DNA of 64,000 nt from Sacculina carcini. Its lineage: Eukaryota > Arthropoda > Thecostraca > Sacculinidae. The stretch spans positions 5,424,001-5,488,000 of the forward strand of contig OU696582.1 of the NCBI GenBank assembly GCA_916048095.2, given 5' to 3'. The notes beneath the pieces are model-generated. The model made no database searches, was not told where the DNA came from, and saw nothing but the letters and a program-made list of their open reading frames with translations. The translations under genes were made by a program, and so were the position numbers. Each line of letters starts with the position of its first letter. Within the stretch, counting starts at the first letter, position 1. Shown here piece by piece: positions 8,811-18,940 of the stretch.

Positions 8811-9869
8811 TGATGGGTGGTCATCGTGGATTACGGGGCCTCATACAAGCTGTCAATCCAGACATTTCTGTAGATCATTGCTTCATTCATCGGTACTCTC
8901 TTGGATCGGAAAAGCCTGCCTGTTAATCTGAAGATAGTGTTTGCAAATGTGTTGAAAATCGTCAACTTGATCAAGTCCAGGGATGTGAATTCGCGCATAT
9001 TCAAGGAGCTGTGCAAGGAAATGGGAGAAAACTATCAAGTTCTGCTCTACCACACCGATGTTCGCTGGTTGTCACGGGGCAAGGTTGTACATCGTGTCAT
9101 TGAGCTCCGAAAGGCTATTCAGGAATTCCTGGAACAAAAAGGATCTCCTTTTGCTACCAAGTTCACTGATAAGGAGTGGCTTGCTCGACTTTGTTACTTG
9201 GCTGACATATTTGCGGAGCTGAAGAGTGGTAATCTGCAACTCCAGGGCCGAAACACGACTTTCATTGATGTCCATCACGCTGTGGCTGCATTTCTGGGGA
9301 AACTGATACTCTGGATTCGGCGCTTTGAGAAAGGAGTGATCGCCCAGTTCCCCAGTCTGGACCAGTTCGTTGAGGAGAATAGTCATGATACTGGACCTCT
9401 TCTACAGACCATCAACAAAGAGATGAGCGACCATTTGAATGGGCTTGAAACAAGCATGCATCACTACTTTCCAGAGAGTGACCAAGAAACAGCCAGTCTT
9501 CAGTGGATCATTCATACCCTCTCTGTACCTGATGAGGCCATTCATTATGATGATTTCCCTGCAAAGGAGGAGTGGATCACAATGCGAGCCAATGAAGTAT
9601 TGAAAATCGAATTCCAAAACCAAAATGCAGATTCCTTTTGGATTTCACGACTAGCCGACTCGCCAACTCTGTCTAAGATAGCCTTGAAGTTGTTGGTATC
9701 ATTCTCAACAACGTATCTGTGCGAGAAGGGGTTCGCAACTGTGCTGGGGATGAAAACAAAAAAGAGGGCTCGTTTGAATGTTGCAAACGATGCCAGGCTG
9801 GCACTTTCAACCACGAAGCCAAGAATTTCTCAACTAGCTTCAAATATGCAACTCCAACCATCTCACTGA
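8811..9869 (+). pseudogene. hAT-type ZBED transposase, C-terminal half
   Basis: Begins MMGGHRGLRGLIQAV and ISVDHCFIHRYSLGS. It shifts frame near 8905, then stays open for 322 codons from 8901 to 9869. Recognisable parts are HTDVRWLSRGKVVHRVIEL (the RNase H-like core region of ZBED5/FAM200 proteins) and the hAT dimerisation end (STTYLCEKGFATVLGMK, ARLNVANDARLALS). AATAAATAAA follows at about 9921. Compared with relatives, roughly 40 residues between the two halves are missing. The long intact 3' frame suggests either a fairly recent disruption or an exon of a domesticated gene; I favour a dead element copy because of the inversion and frameshift. Confidence 0.75.
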
Positions 9870-10001
9870 TGCTCTTGACATAATTGGTAAATCATTAGAG
9901 ATGCAAAGTGTACAAATACAATAAATAAAAGAAATTATCTAGTGTTTTAGTTTAGCCATATATATCAATATTGACAACATTTTGTGAAAGGGGTAACATG
10001 C

Positions 10002-10410
10002 TTAACCCATTAAGACCTGGCGTCCAGAAAAATGGACGCTAGAAAAACCGCCATAGTGATTTTACCTGGCAGTATTGAAGCGTAATAATATGATGAGGAG
10101 AGAACCTGAACATCAGCCTGTCTGCCATAAAACGGGCAGCGCAGCCAAACATATTTAGTATGTGTTGTGCACCGGTACACTGCAGAGTTGCACCATGGCG
10201 GCTGCACGGCGTCGCTCCGGTTCAGTCATATTGCCCTAATTTCTTTACGACCAGTTTCATTTACATACAACTGATTTAACACGTACATGAGTGTTGTAGC
10301 TATGCATTTAAATCATAAATAGGTATCGCATATGATATGACTTTGAGTTATAACAGTTTACTTATGGGTGTCCATTTTTCTGGACGCTGGGCATCCATTA
10401 CCTAGGCTCA
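10002..10410. mobile_element. Possible piggyBac-like MITE
   Basis: Starts TTAACCCATTAAGACC. The ends share an inverted motif GCGTCCAGAAAAATGGAC (about 10020 and again near 10372). The TTAA-CCC start suggests piggyBac, but the right end lacks a clear TTAA. No ORF. A related motif with an AATGGGTT end occurs at 13430-13585. Confidence 0.4.
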
Positions 10411-10784
10411 TTGGAAATAATGATCTGGATATGTATACATCGGCGTAGATTGGTGTCGAGGCTCGGGGGGATGACAGCCATCATGCATTAGTGTTCAAAG
10501 TTGACTCAGATGGTCAATTACATGAGATCCTCAACTATTTTCAGCCTATTCAATTACAACACACATACCCCAATGAAAAGTGTATTGCGTAATATAATTA
10601 TTCGCATATTTAGAATTTCTTGCATTGTTGGCCTATTGTCATTTGCCTTCTATGCTGATTTTGATGATAATATACACAATGAACTGAGCTCAGCAGAATT
10701 ATCGGGGTGTATAATTGCATATTCATACCCCCCAGCCAATTTGTCGGGGGGTATTTATACTCCCAAACCCCCCAGGATTTACGC

Positions 10785-10795
<11 letters not shown>

Positions 10796-10832
<37 letters not shown>

Positions 10833-10846
10833 TGGCTGTATATAAA

Positions 10847-10884
<38 letters not shown>

Positions 10885-10885
10885 G

Positions 10886-10921
<36 letters not shown>

Positions 10922-10927
10922 TATATA
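10796..10927. repeat. (TA)n microsatellites flanking PLE
   Basis: Two (TA)n tracts (10796-10828 and 10850-10927) separated by about 20 bp. They lie directly left of the PLE sequence. Confidence 0.95.
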
Positions 10928-11009
10928 CGTTGCATTGAAATTGGTACACGACGTGATGCTGCTGCAGCTGCGCGGGCTTGTACGTCGTGTACCAATTTCA
11001 ATGCAACGT
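10927..11009. repeat. 28-bp perfect hairpin at the PLE left end
   Basis: Arms 10927-10954 and 10982-11009 are exact reverse complements, with a 27-nt loop. The right arm is the start of the GIY-YIG coding region (YVVYQFQCN), so the left arm is a short inverted piece of the element. PLE insertions often have such inverted 5' ends. Confidence 0.9.
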
Positions 11010-11367
11010 CGAGGGGTGTGGACCTCACACATACATTGGCATGACGACGACGACGCTGTCGCGGCGGCTGACTTGCCACCTCAACAACGGTTCAATCAAG
11101 AGGCATTTCAGTTCGGCGCATGACAGAAAAATCACACGTCAAGACATCGTCGAAGGAACACAGGTTTTGGCCCGCGAAAACGACGCACGGCGATTGCGCA
11201 TGTTAGAGGCGGTATATTTCACTCTGCTGAAGCCGACGCTGAATATACAACTCGAGGAAAACGGTATTCTGCCAACTCACCGAGCCCCCCCGTTGGAGCG
11301 AAACTCGACGCGCCCCTGCGACAGCCAGCCAACACCACTTTCACACCTACCAGACAATGGAACCTAG
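10978..11367 (+). pseudogene. Penelope-like element GIY-YIG endonuclease domain
   Basis: A 129-residue fragment with VVYQFQC (position of GIY), TYIGMTT (YIG), LSRRL (conserved Arg), CHLN...KRHF and LEAVYFTLLKPTLN carrying the catalytic Glu. The intervening C...C spacing fits the Cys/His insert usual in PLE endonucleases. In PLEs this domain follows the RT and nicks the target DNA. The RT is absent, so the copy is 5' truncated. Downstream (11440-11644) comes the terminal repeat carrying the start of a second ORF. Confidence 0.85.
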
Positions 11368-11475
11368 GGGTGACACCTGGTTGCTGACATAAATAGCATG
11401 TGAATAATTGTTTGAATGTTGTAGTGATTGTGTGTTGGTATTTGCGTTGTTATTGTGTTCTCATGTGATTTGTGT

Positions 11476-11505
11476 CTGATGATGGAGTCTGGTAACTCCG
11501 AAACG
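11476..11505 (+). ncRNA. Hammerhead-ribozyme-like motif in PLE terminal repeat
   Basis: CTGATGA, then stem GGAGT/ACTCC, then GAAACG. This is the C-core and A-core of a hammerhead around stem II. One extra base sits between the CTGATGA box and the stem compared with the textbook form, so activity is uncertain. PLEs are known to carry hammerheads in their terminal repeats. Confidence 0.5.
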
Positions 11506-11634
11506 TTACGTAATATAGGGAAGTTGTTGAATTGTCTGAATAAGAGTGATCAGAAATTGGCTAGAGACATGGAATCGACCAAAAAGAAAATTGCTAAATG
11601 TGAAATAGCAATCCAGTTTAATCTCGTTTGCTAG
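11479..11634 (+). CDS. N-terminal start of a PLE ORF within the terminal repeat (partial)
   Basis: Starts at the ATGATG that overlaps the hammerhead-like motif. It encodes a short helical peptide (ETLRNIGKLLNCLNKSDQKL then KKKIAKCEIAIQFNLVC). The same peptide, with conservative changes, is encoded by the minus-strand copy at 11631-11855 and by the third copy at 12189-12297. The KxxKxxxxxxFxxxC spacing resembles the N-terminus of PLE proteins, which often begin inside the terminal repeat. It stops just before the (TA)n tract. Confidence 0.45.
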   Translation: MMESGNSETLRNIGKLLNCLNKSDQKLARDMESTKKKIAKCEIAIQFNLVC

Positions 11635-11642
11635 CGCGAATC

Positions 11643-11669
11643 TATATATATATATATATATATATATAT
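11643..11669. repeat. (TA)n microsatellite between two inverted PLE ends
   Basis: Pure TA tract separating the plus-strand PLE end from a minus-strand PLE end. Confidence 0.95.
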
Positions 11670-11689
11670 GATATTTGTGTAGCCAGGCA

Positions 11690-12100
11690 GTAGATTTTCG
11701 CGCTTACAAACAAGATTAAAGTCAATTGCAATTTCGCATTTTGCAATCTTTTTCCTGGTGGATTCTAAATCTCTTGCCAGTTTCTGGTCGCTTTGACTCA
11801 AACACTTCAAAAGCGTTCCTATATTCTGTAACGTTTCGGAGTTTACTGACTCCATCTTCAGACAATTCATAAAAGCACAATACACATGATATACAATACA
11901 CAACGAATACAAACAATTGTTCAAAATGTGGGCGAATATTTAAATACAATAACTATAGTCGCGCCTAGGCGCTAGCAACCAGGAATCACGCCAAGGTGTT
12001 ATCATCAGGCGGATGTGCGGGCGTCTGACTGTCGCAAGGGCGAGTCGAGTTTCGCTCAGATGGGGGGCTCGCTGAGTTGGAAGTACACCATTTTCTTCCT
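11690..12100 (-). mobile_element. PLE terminal fragment, minus orientation
   Basis: Reading minus, it holds the end of the endonuclease ORF (EENGVLPTQRAP near 12090), a spacer, a hammerhead-like motif at 11831-11861 (CTGAAGA, GGAGT/ACTCC, GAAACG) and the N-terminal peptide ORF from ATG 11855 down to 11631 (MESVNSETLQ...AIDFNLVCKRENLLPGY). It is about 85-90% similar by eye to 11260-11640 in opposite orientation, but is a distinct subfamily copy. Confidence 0.75.
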
Positions 12101-12178
12101 GCGAAACTCGACTCGCCCTTGCGACAGTCAGACGCCCGCACATCCGCCTGATGATAACACCTTGGCGTGATTCCTGGT
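11978..12178. repeat. 78-bp inverted repeat joining two PLE fragments
   Basis: Arms 11978-12055 and 12101-12178 are perfect reverse complements around a 45-bp loop. This shows that the third PLE fragment is a fold-back continuation of the second. Confidence 0.9.
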
Positions 12179-12300
12179 CGCTACGCTTATGAAGTGTTTG
12201 AGTCAAAGCGACCAGAAACTGGCAAGAGATTTAGAACCCACCAGGAAAAAGATTGCAAAATGCGAAATTGCAATTGACTTTAATCTCGTTTGTAAGCGCG

Positions 12301-12302
<2 letters not shown>
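12101..12302 (+). mobile_element. PLE terminal fragment, plus orientation, internally deleted
   Basis: Mirrors the minus fragment but lacks about 150 bp including the hammerhead-like motif. It jumps from cctggtcgct to the KCLSQSDQKLARDLE coding text and ends at the next (TA)n tract. Confidence 0.75.

Positions 12303-12392
<90 letters not shown>
12303..12392. repeat. (TA)45 microsatellite
   Basis: About 90 bp of uninterrupted TA, right border of the PLE cluster. Confidence 0.95.
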
Positions 12393-12393
<1 letters not shown>

Positions 12394-12399
12394 TCATTA

Positions 12400-13420
12400 C
12401 AAGACATCATTACAAGTTTACGTATTATAAAACAAGAATCAATACTTTAATTTTTTACAAAATTGAAATCATTTAGGGCTTCTACTGATCAATTGACATG
12501 CTTATGTATTGTAGCAAACAAAAGAAGGACTCAGCAAATCGATAACTTACTGCTTCTGTGTTGATTTTTGAAGATGAGTATGAAATCTGATGTTCATCCA
12601 TATTGTCCTGAATTTCTTATATACAGCAATCAACCGTAGCTCTGTTCTTACTGTTGAAGTCGTATCAACTGCTACATAGTGTGAGCTATTCAGATTGTTT
12701 TAGATCAAAAGTGCATTGAAACCTTGTTGCACAGACAGATTTGTATGCAGTCCAACAAAGTAGATCGCTGAATGTGACAGCAGATGATATTTAAGCAATG
12801 CTTGGAGGATTCATATTGAGTGGATATGCTAAATATCCAAACAATAGGTTGTATTGGAGTCGTAAAGATGATAGTCCTGGCAGAACCGTAGCAACCGTCC
12901 CAGCACCCCCCGCCGGGGCGGCCCGAGTGTTGAGGAGCCTGGTTGACTGACACGTGCTATTGACATTTATTCTAGAACAGTGTATAAAGGTATCGTAAGT
13001 CTTCAGGATACCGAGGGGCTGCTCGAAATTTCATTTTCCCAAAGTCGTACCTCTTTTATAATGCTGCTGTATTTATAATGGGAAGTCGCGGCGCCAAGGG
13101 GGGTCTTGGGGGGCTACCCCCCTCAAATATGTCAAGCCCCCCTAAGCCTTCCCCCAAAATCATAATCATGGACATCAGATTTCTTTCCACTGTAAATGAA
13201 GCTTTACTGCCTACAGTAATCTAATTTGTCCTTACCCCCCTCAGTCCCCCATCGTAAAAATCAAAATTAATTAAAAGTCAAAATTATTGCCTTCGGGAGG
13301 TGGACAAAAGACCATTTATCGTGGGTCGAGGTATGAGTCGTGGTAGATTGACCTAAAACTCGTAATAAAATGGAGCATACATGCTGAAAGTGTTTTCTTC
13401 GTATAAAATCGAATAATGTT
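12400..13420. other. Non-coding stretch
   Basis: No ORF with recognisable content. It includes a G/C-homopolymer-rich patch at 13085-13160 with short inverted runs of G and C. Nothing else stands out. Confidence 0.5.
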
Positions 13421-13429
13421 ACTGTTAGG

Positions 13430-13635
13430 TGCCCAGCGTCCACAAAACTGGACAGCTCATATCTTAAAAACTATTAAATATTTTTCTGTGAAATTTAGTA
13501 CAAATGTTGAGTGTGCCATAAATACGCGTCCCTGTGAAAATCACTCATCTACCTATTTTGGTTAACTTTGGGCATTAATGGGTTAGTATGGGATGCTAAA
13601 TTGGGTAACAAGCCGAAAAAAGTTGGAACCACTGA
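13430..13635. mobile_element. Fused MITE ends
   Basis: 13430-13585 carries the GCGTCCA...TGGAC motif and an AATGGGTT end like the element at 10002-10410. 13583-13635 matches the right end of the hAT MITE at 21459-21807 (gatgctaaattgggtaa, then gttggaaccactg). Only the right end of the latter is present. Confidence 0.5.
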
Positions 13636-13920
13636 GTTAGAGGAAGTTAAACTTTTGTGCAACTTCAAAAAATCTATCTTCAATCTATCAAAAAATCTAA
13701 GTTCACTGAAAGAGACGCTATATTTGTGCTTAGGGATATTCAGATACACATATTCTTCCACACTTTATATATGTTCCAATAACGTCTGTAGACGTTGAAT
13801 GAATTATAGCTTTTTATGTATCTGCTGTCCGATCGTGGACACAATTTGACTTTTAAAAACATTGAAATAATTGTAAATATGTGTGAAAACATTGGTATGT
13901 TATCAAAATAACTGATTAAT

Positions 13921-14130
13921 TTTCATATTTATCTCAGTTTTAATAAATGTTTTGTTACGGCCGCAATGTTTTAATAAATGTTTCATATATATCTCAGTTT
14001 TAATAAATGTTTTTGTTACGGCCGCAATGTTTTAATAAATGTTTCATATTTATCTCAGTTTTAATAAATGTTTTTGTTACGGCCGCATTGTTTTAATAAA
14101 TGTTTCATATTTATCTCAGTTTTAATAATA
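13921..14130. repeat. Tandem repeat, ~60-bp unit, about 3.4 copies
   Basis: Copies start near 13921, 13981, 14042 and 14103. Each holds tatctcagttttaataaatg and gttacggccgca. Copies differ by one or two bases. Confidence 0.9.
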
Positions 14131-14589
14131 ATATTTATCTCAATTTTGTAGGTATTTTGTATATTATTTGCCTATTTTGTCGTTGTATTGTGCTTATTTG
14201 TCTACCTATTTTGCCAGTTCTATGTTCTAAACAACCGGTCTTTAGAGATGAACAAAGAAGAAACTTACGATATTATGTCTATGTTGACTCAAACTACCCC
14301 TCCTATTGATCATCACATGCTTAAACTATAGTGTGTAGTTTGTATGTAGTCTGGAAGTTATATGTTTGTATATAACGTGCAACTTGGGTGTGGCGTGCAA
14401 AACAACCCATATAGTTGTTAATTGAAAGGCCGCGAAGCTATTATGCCACTTATCCGTGCACGAGCTAGTAGATTAGCCGTTTGGTTAATCATATCAGGTA
14501 CAAGTAGACAGAGAAGTTTTACATTGTGGAAAATCGGTTGGATAATGCGGGTTTCTTTAGAGTACAGATTACATTGGTCGCGAAATTAC

Positions 14590-14760
14590 CATACATCCTC
14601 GTATACACGCCGCAACTGCCAAACACGATTTTTGTTGAAGTTTGGCACTGCCAAGCAATCCAGTGACAAGTGGCTATCATAGCTAGCTAGTCTTGGGTTC
14701 GACTCCCTGACGAGGCGAAACGGTTCTGTTCGTTTATCAAAGGTATAACATTGCCGCATA
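14590..14760. repeat. tRNA-related SINE-like sequence
   Basis: A perfect pol III B-box style GGTTCGACTCC lies at 14696-14706 and is followed by ctgacgaggcgaaacgg. The reverse translation RESNPRLASYDSH is typical of tRNA-derived SINEs. I see no convincing A-box or cloverleaf, so this is not a tRNA gene. Confidence 0.35.
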
Positions 14761-14935
14761 GTAAGCCTCGTGTGCGTGTAGACGTGCATTTTTCTGTTTA
14801 CTGGTCGTGACTGAGATATAACCCGTGTGGCGGCCGGACCTACGGTGTGCTCACCAGGAATGTTAGGGTTTGTCTCAGCAAAATTACATGCATATATAGC
14901 TCTCTACTTGTATAATGAGGTTGTTAGTCATTTGT

Positions 14936-15988
14936 AGGGCTACCTAAAGTTAATAGTTACTTTTCACGTAAAGATCACTTTTTCATAAGCTACCTAAACA
15001 ACAAAATACTTGTATATGATAATTATTAACAAGTTATTAGGTTATTATATTAAGGAAAACAACAAAAAGTATTCCAACGATGAAAAAGTTACCTGCCAGT
15101 ATCTGGTAATTGTTTTGTAGATGAAAGGCGAAAACGCTATAAATCATAATACAAAAGAAAGGAGCTGGGATATGAGGTCTGAAGTTCAACATTGGTCGGT
15201 TAGTTGGGCTTTCAAAATGGAGTATCAAATAAACGATTGAATAAAACATTGAATATATTTGGCTGAATTAGACCTCCACAACGATGCGTGTAAATTTTCC
15301 GGCTACATCTCTTATTGTCATAGATTTGTTAGGGATTGTTGTCAGCATGCCCAACAATGAAATACCTCCCATTACGTATAATTTTCAATGCCAGGCTCCA
15401 ATACAATCTAATACAATGTCAGCAGCTTTCGAGAGGTCAGTTATGATACAAAAAAAAGTTTTAACAAAATATAGGAAATTTCATCTTCCAACATGAAGAA
15501 GTATATCATAATGTTCATTGTTCTTCACAAAAGCATCCAAACAATTTAAAATTGAACTTCTTACATGCCAATTGAACTGTCTTACATTGTCGATTTATCT
15601 CGATGTTATTAGCACATATTAAATACGCGGTTGTGTCAATTTACAAATACTTTAATAAATTGAATGAAACGTTGATATTTCATTCGGTGTTTACAAGTTG
15701 TCCGAATCAATGCAAAGGACATCGATGAGATCATCAATGGAATACATTAATGCGTTAGCAGTGTTTTTGTTTAATATACATTTTTTACTATTTACTATTT
15801 TATGACTTGCCTTTTCTGAGGAAGCATAAGGTTATTTTTAGATTACTTTTTTGGTCACCTTTTCTTTAAAAATTCATAGCTCTACTTCTCCAAAGGAGCT
15901 CGCAGAACAATATAACTCAATGAAGTTACTTTAACAGTAAAGTTACTTTATCAACTTGTTAGGCTGCTTTCCTGACATCTCTAGTAAT
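14936..15988. mobile_element. Possible degenerate hAT MITE
   Basis: The left end TAGGGCTACC and the right end (minus) TAGAGATGTCAGG resemble hAT termini. Flanks gtcatttg and gtaattag match at 6 of 8 positions. AT-rich, no coding content. Confidence 0.25.
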
Positions 15989-16249
15989 TAGGTTAAATTA
16001 AGCGTGCTCAAGAAATGGAAACATATTAGAACACGGCCTGCATATGATGGCGGATCATAAACGAGCGGCTATAGTATGTGAGGAAAACCAGATGAATTTT
16101 GAATTCAAGGGCCAGCACAATTAACTATGATGAGTTCTTTGAGAACGATTCTCTAAAGAACGCATGTCTCACATACGAATGCGAATATGACTGACTACGA
16201 ATACACAATCACACATACACGTTATCTTTGAATGTCAGTTCTCGCTAAC

Positions 16250-17240
16250 TGCGTTCCATTCGCGTGTCCCGTCTGTGTGCGCGTCTGTTTGTCTGAGCGA
16301 TACAATGCCAATACAAACACACAGCACACTCATCAGTGCACACTTTGTGAGCGTGTGTGTACACGCGTAAACACGCGATTACAAACACACACACTAGGAA
16401 CACTCACCCACATGCATTTAATTCTGCTGTATATGCTAATCACAGATAATGAGTCAAGGAGCATAAAGTCGGTTCGTTGGAAAACATTGAACGCGCAGGC
16501 ACGCATTGTCGGCCCACATACACACAAATGCAGAGACACACAGACAAATACATACATACACGAGGCAAACCCCAAGGTCACAAGACAATATCGAGGTCTA
16601 TCAAGGCGTCAGATACGGATAAACTAAGGAATACTAAACACTATAACACTATAATAATAATAGTAAATAGTATTGGTATTTACTACTAGCTACTTACTAG
16701 GTACTAAATATTAGCATTTACTACTTACTATTAGAATTTAGTAAATACTAATAGTATTTAGTAGTCCATGAGATAAAGAAATGAATGTGTTTTGCATCCG
16801 ATGACAAATACACAAAACTGAAAATCTGTGCAGATTGGTGCACATGCAAAAAACGTAAATTCGGGGATTAGTAGACGACTATACGGCGATGTTGTTGACT
16901 TGATGCGTTATGCGTTTTCCTAGTTGTGTACGTGATATTTTAACCTTTTTTTCTTACATTAGGGGGCAGACAAACAAGCCGTTGTGGTCTATGCTTAATT
17001 ATCATGTTGAATTGTTGTGTTTATATTCAAGTTGTTTATAATGTCCAGTTGGAAATAAATGAATAAGCATCACGATAACCTTGATGTACATAGCTGTCTG
17101 CATAGCTGCACATATCGCTCAACCACACCTTAAATCTACAGACACACATGCGCGTGCAGATGCACACATACACACATATATGCACATACGCACAAATATA
17201 TACCCATACACTCACATATACTTACGCCGAGGTTCAGACA
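16250..17240. repeat. CA-rich and AT-rich simple sequence
   Basis: CA/TG-rich patches at 16260-16570 and 17140-17220, and TACTA-type AT-rich repeats at 16640-16770. ORFs here are low-complexity by-products. No gene seen. Confidence 0.7.
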
Positions 17241-17339
17241 AATTCCCTAAAATTACCCCATATTCTTTTTGTATTCATACTCTTTATGGCTTCATATTCA
17301 TAAATCTTTGTGACGCTGAGTGGCGTTGAGTGACGTTCT

Positions 17340-18790
17340 AATGACAATTAAGGTTAGGTTGATGTCCTCGGCTTTTGATCTTGTTAGTCACTCTATTATT
17401 ATTCGTGATCTTTCCTGTTCGGGTATATCTTCTTCCACCCTTTCTCTTCTGAAATCTTACCTCACTGATCGTAGTTACTCAGTTGACTTCAATTCCTCCA
17501 CATCTGCTCACTTCGCTCTTCGATCTGGTGTTCCTCAAGGTTACGTCCTTGGCCCACTATTATTTAATCTTTATATGTCTTATCTTTGCCCTCGTCTTCG
17601 TAACATTCCATCACTTTCAAAATTTATGCCGATGACATCCAATTCCTCATTCCTGTCACTGCTGACACTCCCTCCTTTCTCTCTGATATACTTTTTGAAA
17701 TTTCCCCATGGGCCGCCTCTCGGCAGCTGTATGTCCCCGTATCTCACCTCCTTTTCTCCCATTTCCTATCTCAACTGCTGTTCGCAACCTCGGCTCTATA
17801 TTTGTCTCTTCGCTCTTCTGCTTTGACAATATCGTTTCTGTCGCTCGCACTCGTCTTATACTGCGCTCTCTCTACCCTATACGTCCCTATCTTGATAAAA
17901 CTTCCTCCATCACTCTTGTTCATACTCTCATTTTTCCCAGGTTAGACTACTGCAACTCGCTTTACTTTAATGCTCCTCGTTCTCATCTCTTAACCCTTCA
18001 GCGTGTGATCAATCAATATTGTCGATTTATCTTTAATCCTACCTTTTATCGCCACAAGTCTCACCTACTCTTTCAAGTCCACTGGCTTCCTATCATCCCA
18101 CGAATTCATTTTCGCCTTTGCTGTCTCCTTTACAAGCTCCTGTATGATCCTCACCAACCTTCTTATCTTGCTAATCTTCTGTCTCCCACTGACTCCCACT
18201 CTTCTCGTCGCCTTCTTCCTCTCGCTTGTCCTCGCGCATCTAACGAATCTTCCTGGTCCTCTAAATCGTTGTTCTTTTACGCTCCTCGCTTGTATAATTA
18301 TCTTCCCTCTCATATCACCCGCGCCTCTACAATTTGGACATTTCATTTGATCCCGTCTCTCACTCTCTCTCTCTCCTTTCGCCTCTCTGTGATATTGTTT
18401 CAACTATTTCTCCGTGTCATGATTGTTTCAATTCTCCTCGTCATTTTTTTCCCTGTCTTGGGCACAGTTGCTGATTCCTTTTTTTCTATTGTGGATGCTA
18501 ACTGTATAATTGAATTATCTGTCGACTTTATAGTTTGAATATAACACTTGATTTTTGGAACTGTGCTCTTTGTGCTTGAGCTTGCTATTTACCCATTTTT
18601 GTTTGTTTTGTGACTTCCCTCTATTTTACCTGCTCATTTCTCCCTATTCTTTACAATTGTCGTTTTACCACAATTGTTGATTGATCGTTTTACCACAATT
18701 GATGTTTTCCGTTTTTCGTGCTTGTGCAAATAGCAAATACGGCATAATCGGCGCTATAGCAAATACACGTTGTTGTTGTTGTTAGGTAAT
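17340..18790 (+). pseudogene. L2-like non-LTR RT relic
   Basis: Recognisable pieces in several frames: SAFDLVSHSIIIRDL, RSGVPQGYVLGPLLFNLYMS and a damaged catalytic region near 17620 where YADD is lost to a frameshift. C-terminal L2-type text follows (FPRLDYCNSLYF, FQVHWLPIIPRIHFRLCCL, FYAPRLYNYLPSHI). The 3' end reads ggcgctatagcaaatacac and a (GTT)n tail. It is the same broad family as 52130-57399 but diverged. 5' truncated, with no endonuclease. Dead. Confidence 0.85.
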
Positions 18791-18940
18791 GTTGGGTTGG
18801 GCAACGCCACCTAGACTAGACTAGTGGTAGTCAACGTCAACTCGTAGTCGTCGTAGTCGTAGTCGTCGTAAGTAGCGTTGGGTTGGGCTGGGTTACAGAG
18901 TTTGAGGGTATATTTGTCTAGACCTCTACTGACGCCAGTT

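Noticed and set aside
10725-10752. Hairpin with ACCCCCC and GGGGGGT arms as a regulatory element
   Set aside because: Arms are only 7-8 bp of homopolymer; likely chance or a remnant of a repeat edge.
13085-13160. G-rich/C-rich patch as G-quadruplex or MITE end
   Set aside because: Similar text occurs at 23035-23095, but I could not define ends or inverted repeats.
13921-14130. CRISPR array
   Set aside because: Direct tandem units with no unique spacers, in an animal genome.
14696-14722. tRNA gene or hammerhead at GGTTCGACTCC...CTGACGAGGCGAAACGG
   Set aside because: The B-box stands alone without an A-box or cloverleaf, and only three bases separate the CTGACGA and GAAAC boxes, too few for stem II.
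16232-16627. 131-codon ORF in CA-rich DNA
   Set aside because: Low-complexity composition, no homology pattern, overlapping ORF on the other strand.
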